Positions 25,029 to 26,879 of a DNA stretch of 26,879 bases are shown here, in pieces. Within the stretch, counting starts at the first letter, position 1, and each line of letters starts with the position of its first letter. The notes beneath the pieces are model-generated. The model was not told the DNA's origin. It saw only the letters and a program-made list of their open reading frames with translations, and ran no database searches. The stretch covers positions 1 through 26,879 of the forward strand of contig CAJKNC010000011.1 in the NCBI GenBank assembly GCA_905201175.1. The letters run 5' to 3'. The DNA is from an uncultured Succinatimonas sp. Its GTDB lineage: Bacteria > Pseudomonadota > Gammaproteobacteria > Enterobacterales > Succinivibrionaceae. Made by a program: the position numbers and the translations under genes.

Positions 25029-26807
25029 GTGAAAGCTAAAAAATCTAGATTAAATATTGCCGTATGTTCTGTTATTACAGCTGCAATTTTATCCTTAAGC
25101 GCTTGTACTACTAGCAGTCAAAATATTAGCAGTGCTCAAGCCTTTGGCAATCTCAATCTAAATCAGAAAGAGTATGCTGATCTTGTAAATAATGTAAATG
25201 ACAGCGAACGCTTTAATGCCTTAATTTTACTTATGCGCAGCAGCGTCAATGCTGGCGATGCTAAACTCGCAAGAGATACTTTAAATGAAATTTATTCATT
25301 AGCTACAGATCCCTATAAACAAACACAAGCTCAAATCCTAGAAGCTTTGCTTAATTCCAGAACAGGAAAATTAGAACAGGCTTACAGCGAACTTAAAAAT
25401 ATCAATGCTCAAGCTTTACCGGAAAGCACTGCCGCTTATTACTATCAATTACGCTCTGCAGTTTCGGGCAAAATGTTTAATAAGACCAAGGACACCCAGT
25501 ATCAGTTTGATGCTTATAATGCAGAGAAAAACCTTTTAGATTATGTTAACGGTCAGGATAAAATAATTGTTGTTAACAAATGTAAAGATCTCTTGCAGGC
25601 TATCCCTACAGATAAAATTGCTCAGCAAATAAACAATACTCAAGATTACAATGATCGAGGATTCCTTGAATATACCCTTATAAACAGGTCTCAAAATCAA
25701 AATCTTAAGGAAGCTACCCTAAAAGAATTCAGACAAAAATACTCTCAGCATCCCATCTGTACATATATTCTGCCGCCGCTTAAAAATGAGCCAGCCTTTG
25801 AAGGAAAAAGCTTAAGTGAAAAAGCTGAAGCTGTACCGGTTAATATTAACCCGCAAAGTCTATTTAAATTAAATGATGATGCTAAGATTGCTGTTTTATT
25901 ACCGCTTTCTGGACGTTTTGCGAAAAATGTTGGCAATCCAGCTAAATTAGGCATCTTATCTGCTCTTCATGACAGAGCCTCGCAAGCTAAAGTAGTTTTT
26001 TACGACACTAACAAACAAAATATTTCCGAAATTGTTGCTGCTATCACTAAAGATAATACTAATCTAATCATTGGTCCTATCTTAAAGCCTGAAGTTAACG
26101 CCTTAAATGCTCATAATATTAAGATCCCTTCAATAGTTCTCAATACCCCAGAGAATAACCGTCCTGTAAATCAATGGTATTTCAATCTAGGTCCGGATTA
26201 TGAAGGAGCTCTAGCTGCCGCAAAAATTTATGCTGATGGCTATAAATCTCCGGTAGTTATCTACAGCAGCAATGACAGCGGCGCAATCCGAGCTCAGAAT
26301 GCCTTTAACAATGAATTCTCAAAAGTTGGCAAAGTTGAAGCCTGCAGCTATCAGGACCCTAACCTTCTTAAAAATTTTGCCCAGACCTGCAATCTTTCCT
26401 TAGCCGACAGTGCTTATATCTATGCAAACGGCATTGATACAGTTACTATCAAATCAAGTCTGCCTCGAGATTTGCCTGTATACCTGACTGATAAAAGTTA
26501 CCAGGGCATAAACAATTCAGCCCAAGAATTGGCCTTAAAAGGAGCTGTTTTAGGAGATATGCCTTGGCTTTTAACAGATAGCGAATTGAAAAATTCATTT
26601 ATGCAGGGATTACCTAAAGCAAATTCTCAGGTACAAAGAATTTTTGCATCTGCATATGATGCTGTAAATTTTGCTTTTAGCATAGACGATCTGGCTAAGG
26701 ATAAAGACGATGTTATGCATGGACTTTCAGGAGATCTAAGCTTGACCAATAAAGGCTTAATTGAAGCATCTCCTATGTGGGTGAAGCTTGGCAATTTAAG
26801 AAATTAA
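25029..26807 (+). CDS. lpoA: Outer-membrane lipoprotein LpoA, activator of PBP1a
   Basis: An outer-membrane lipoprotein that reaches through the periplasm to stimulate the bifunctional synthase PBP1a. It has 592 residues, shorter than E. coli LpoA (678). A lipoprotein signal ends with lipobox LSAC, giving lipidated C26, and the next residue is Thr, compatible with outer-membrane sorting. Residues of about 30-250 are helical and TPR-like. The C-terminal half, from about 285 (KIAVLLPLSGRFAKNVG), has the periplasmic-binding-protein-like fold of the family. The start is GTG, with AAGGAAA seven bases upstream. It diverges from rsmI, as lpoA does in related bacteria. The terminal repeat begins 17 bases after its stop. 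Confidence 0.93.
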   Translation: MKAKKSRLNIAVCSVITAAILSLSACTTSSQNISSAQAFGNLNLNQKEYADLVNNVNDSERFNALILLMRSSVNAGDAKLARDTLNEIYSLATDPYKQTQAQILEALLNSRTGKLEQAYSELKNINAQALPESTAAYYYQLRSAVSGKMFNKTKDTQYQFDAYNAEKNLLDYVNGQDKIIVVNKCKDLLQAIPTDKIAQQINNTQDYNDRGFLEYTLINRSQNQNLKEATLKEFRQKYSQHPICTYILPPLKNEPAFEGKSLSEKAEAVPVNINPQSLFKLNDDAKIAVLLPLSGRFAKNVGNPAKLGILSALHDRASQAKVVFYDTNKQNISEIVAAITKDNTNLIIGPILKPEVNALNAHNIKIPSIVLNTPENNRPVNQWYFNLGPDYEGALAAAKIYADGYKSPVVIYSSNDSGAIRAQNAFNNEFSKVGKVEACSYQDPNLLKNFAQTCNLSLADSAYIYANGIDTVTIKSSLPRDLPVYLTDKSYQGINNSAQELALKGAVLGDMPWLLTDSELKNSFMQGLPKANSQVQRIFASAYDAVNFAFSIDDLAKDKDDVMHGLSGDLSLTNKGLIEASPMWVKLGNLRN

Positions 26808-26824
26808 ATAAAAATGCGCCATAA

Positions 26825-26878
26825 TAGTATGGCCCCAGAAATTGATCACTTAAGTTTCTAGGTCATACTAACAGAATT
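26825..26878. repeat. Right copy of 54-base inverted terminal repeat
   Basis: The exact reverse complement of positions 1-54. Read in the lpoA direction it starts TAGTATGGCC and can fold on itself through TAGTATG/CATACTA and AGAAA/TTTCT. A short extra hairpin, GCCATA-atag-TATGGC (26818-26833), spans its left border. Both copies have the same orientation relative to the gene they follow. Confidence 0.85.
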
Positions 26879-26879
26879 T

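Overview
The window looks like a low-GC chromosomal piece of a Gram-negative gammaproteobacterium. The evidence is LpxC, an LpoA lipoprotein, AcnB, an E. coli-like malate dehydrogenase, and the order lpoA / rsmI / rnpB / division-and-cell-wall (dcw) cluster seen in several gammaproteobacteria. The A+T-rich composition and this gene set would suit an anaerobic, succinate-forming lineage such as Succinivibrionaceae, but that placement is inference. Almost every gene is a core gene. No transposase, phage gene, tRNA or CRISPR array was seen.

Layout. Nearly everything is on the minus strand and is read from right to left. At 24.3-23.5 kb lies rsmI, followed directly by rnpB (RNase P RNA), whose promoter sits against the end of rsmI. 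The dcw cluster follows with almost no gap: rsmH, ftsL, ftsI, murE, murF, mraY, murD, ftsW, murG, murC, ftsQ, ftsA, ftsZ. Many of these genes abut or overlap, as expected for one coupled operon. mraZ is absent from its usual place before rsmH, and ddl is absent between murC and ftsQ. Next comes a second, divergent ftsZ (here ftsZ2), then lpxC, ampD, acnB and mdh. On the plus strand, lpoA diverges from rsmI across a 713-base gap that appears to hold a long structured leader.

The most unusual feature is the tandem ftsZ pair. The two GTPase domains align without gaps (about 200 identities over 310 positions by hand count) and both keep the GTPase motifs and a C-terminal anchoring peptide. ftsZ2 has a linker of about 235 residues rich in Asn, Gln and Tyr, and a basic tail. 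It is cut off from ftsZ1 by an intrinsic terminator, has its own near-consensus sigma-70 promoter (TTAACA, 17 bases, TATAAT), and is followed by another terminator-like hairpin. It therefore looks like a self-contained transcription unit inside the dcw cluster.

Together the genes build lipid II (MurC, D, E, F, MraY, MurG), polymerise and cross-link septal peptidoglycan (FtsW, FtsI, with FtsQ and FtsL), build the Z ring (FtsZ1, FtsZ2, FtsA), make lipid A (LpxC), recycle wall fragments (AmpD) and activate PBP1a (LpoA). AcnB and Mdh belong to the citrate cycle or its reductive branch. Both ends of the window carry the same 54-base imperfect palindrome in opposite orientation, just after the stop codons of mdh and lpoA. 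This suggests that the sequence stops at a multicopy repeat.
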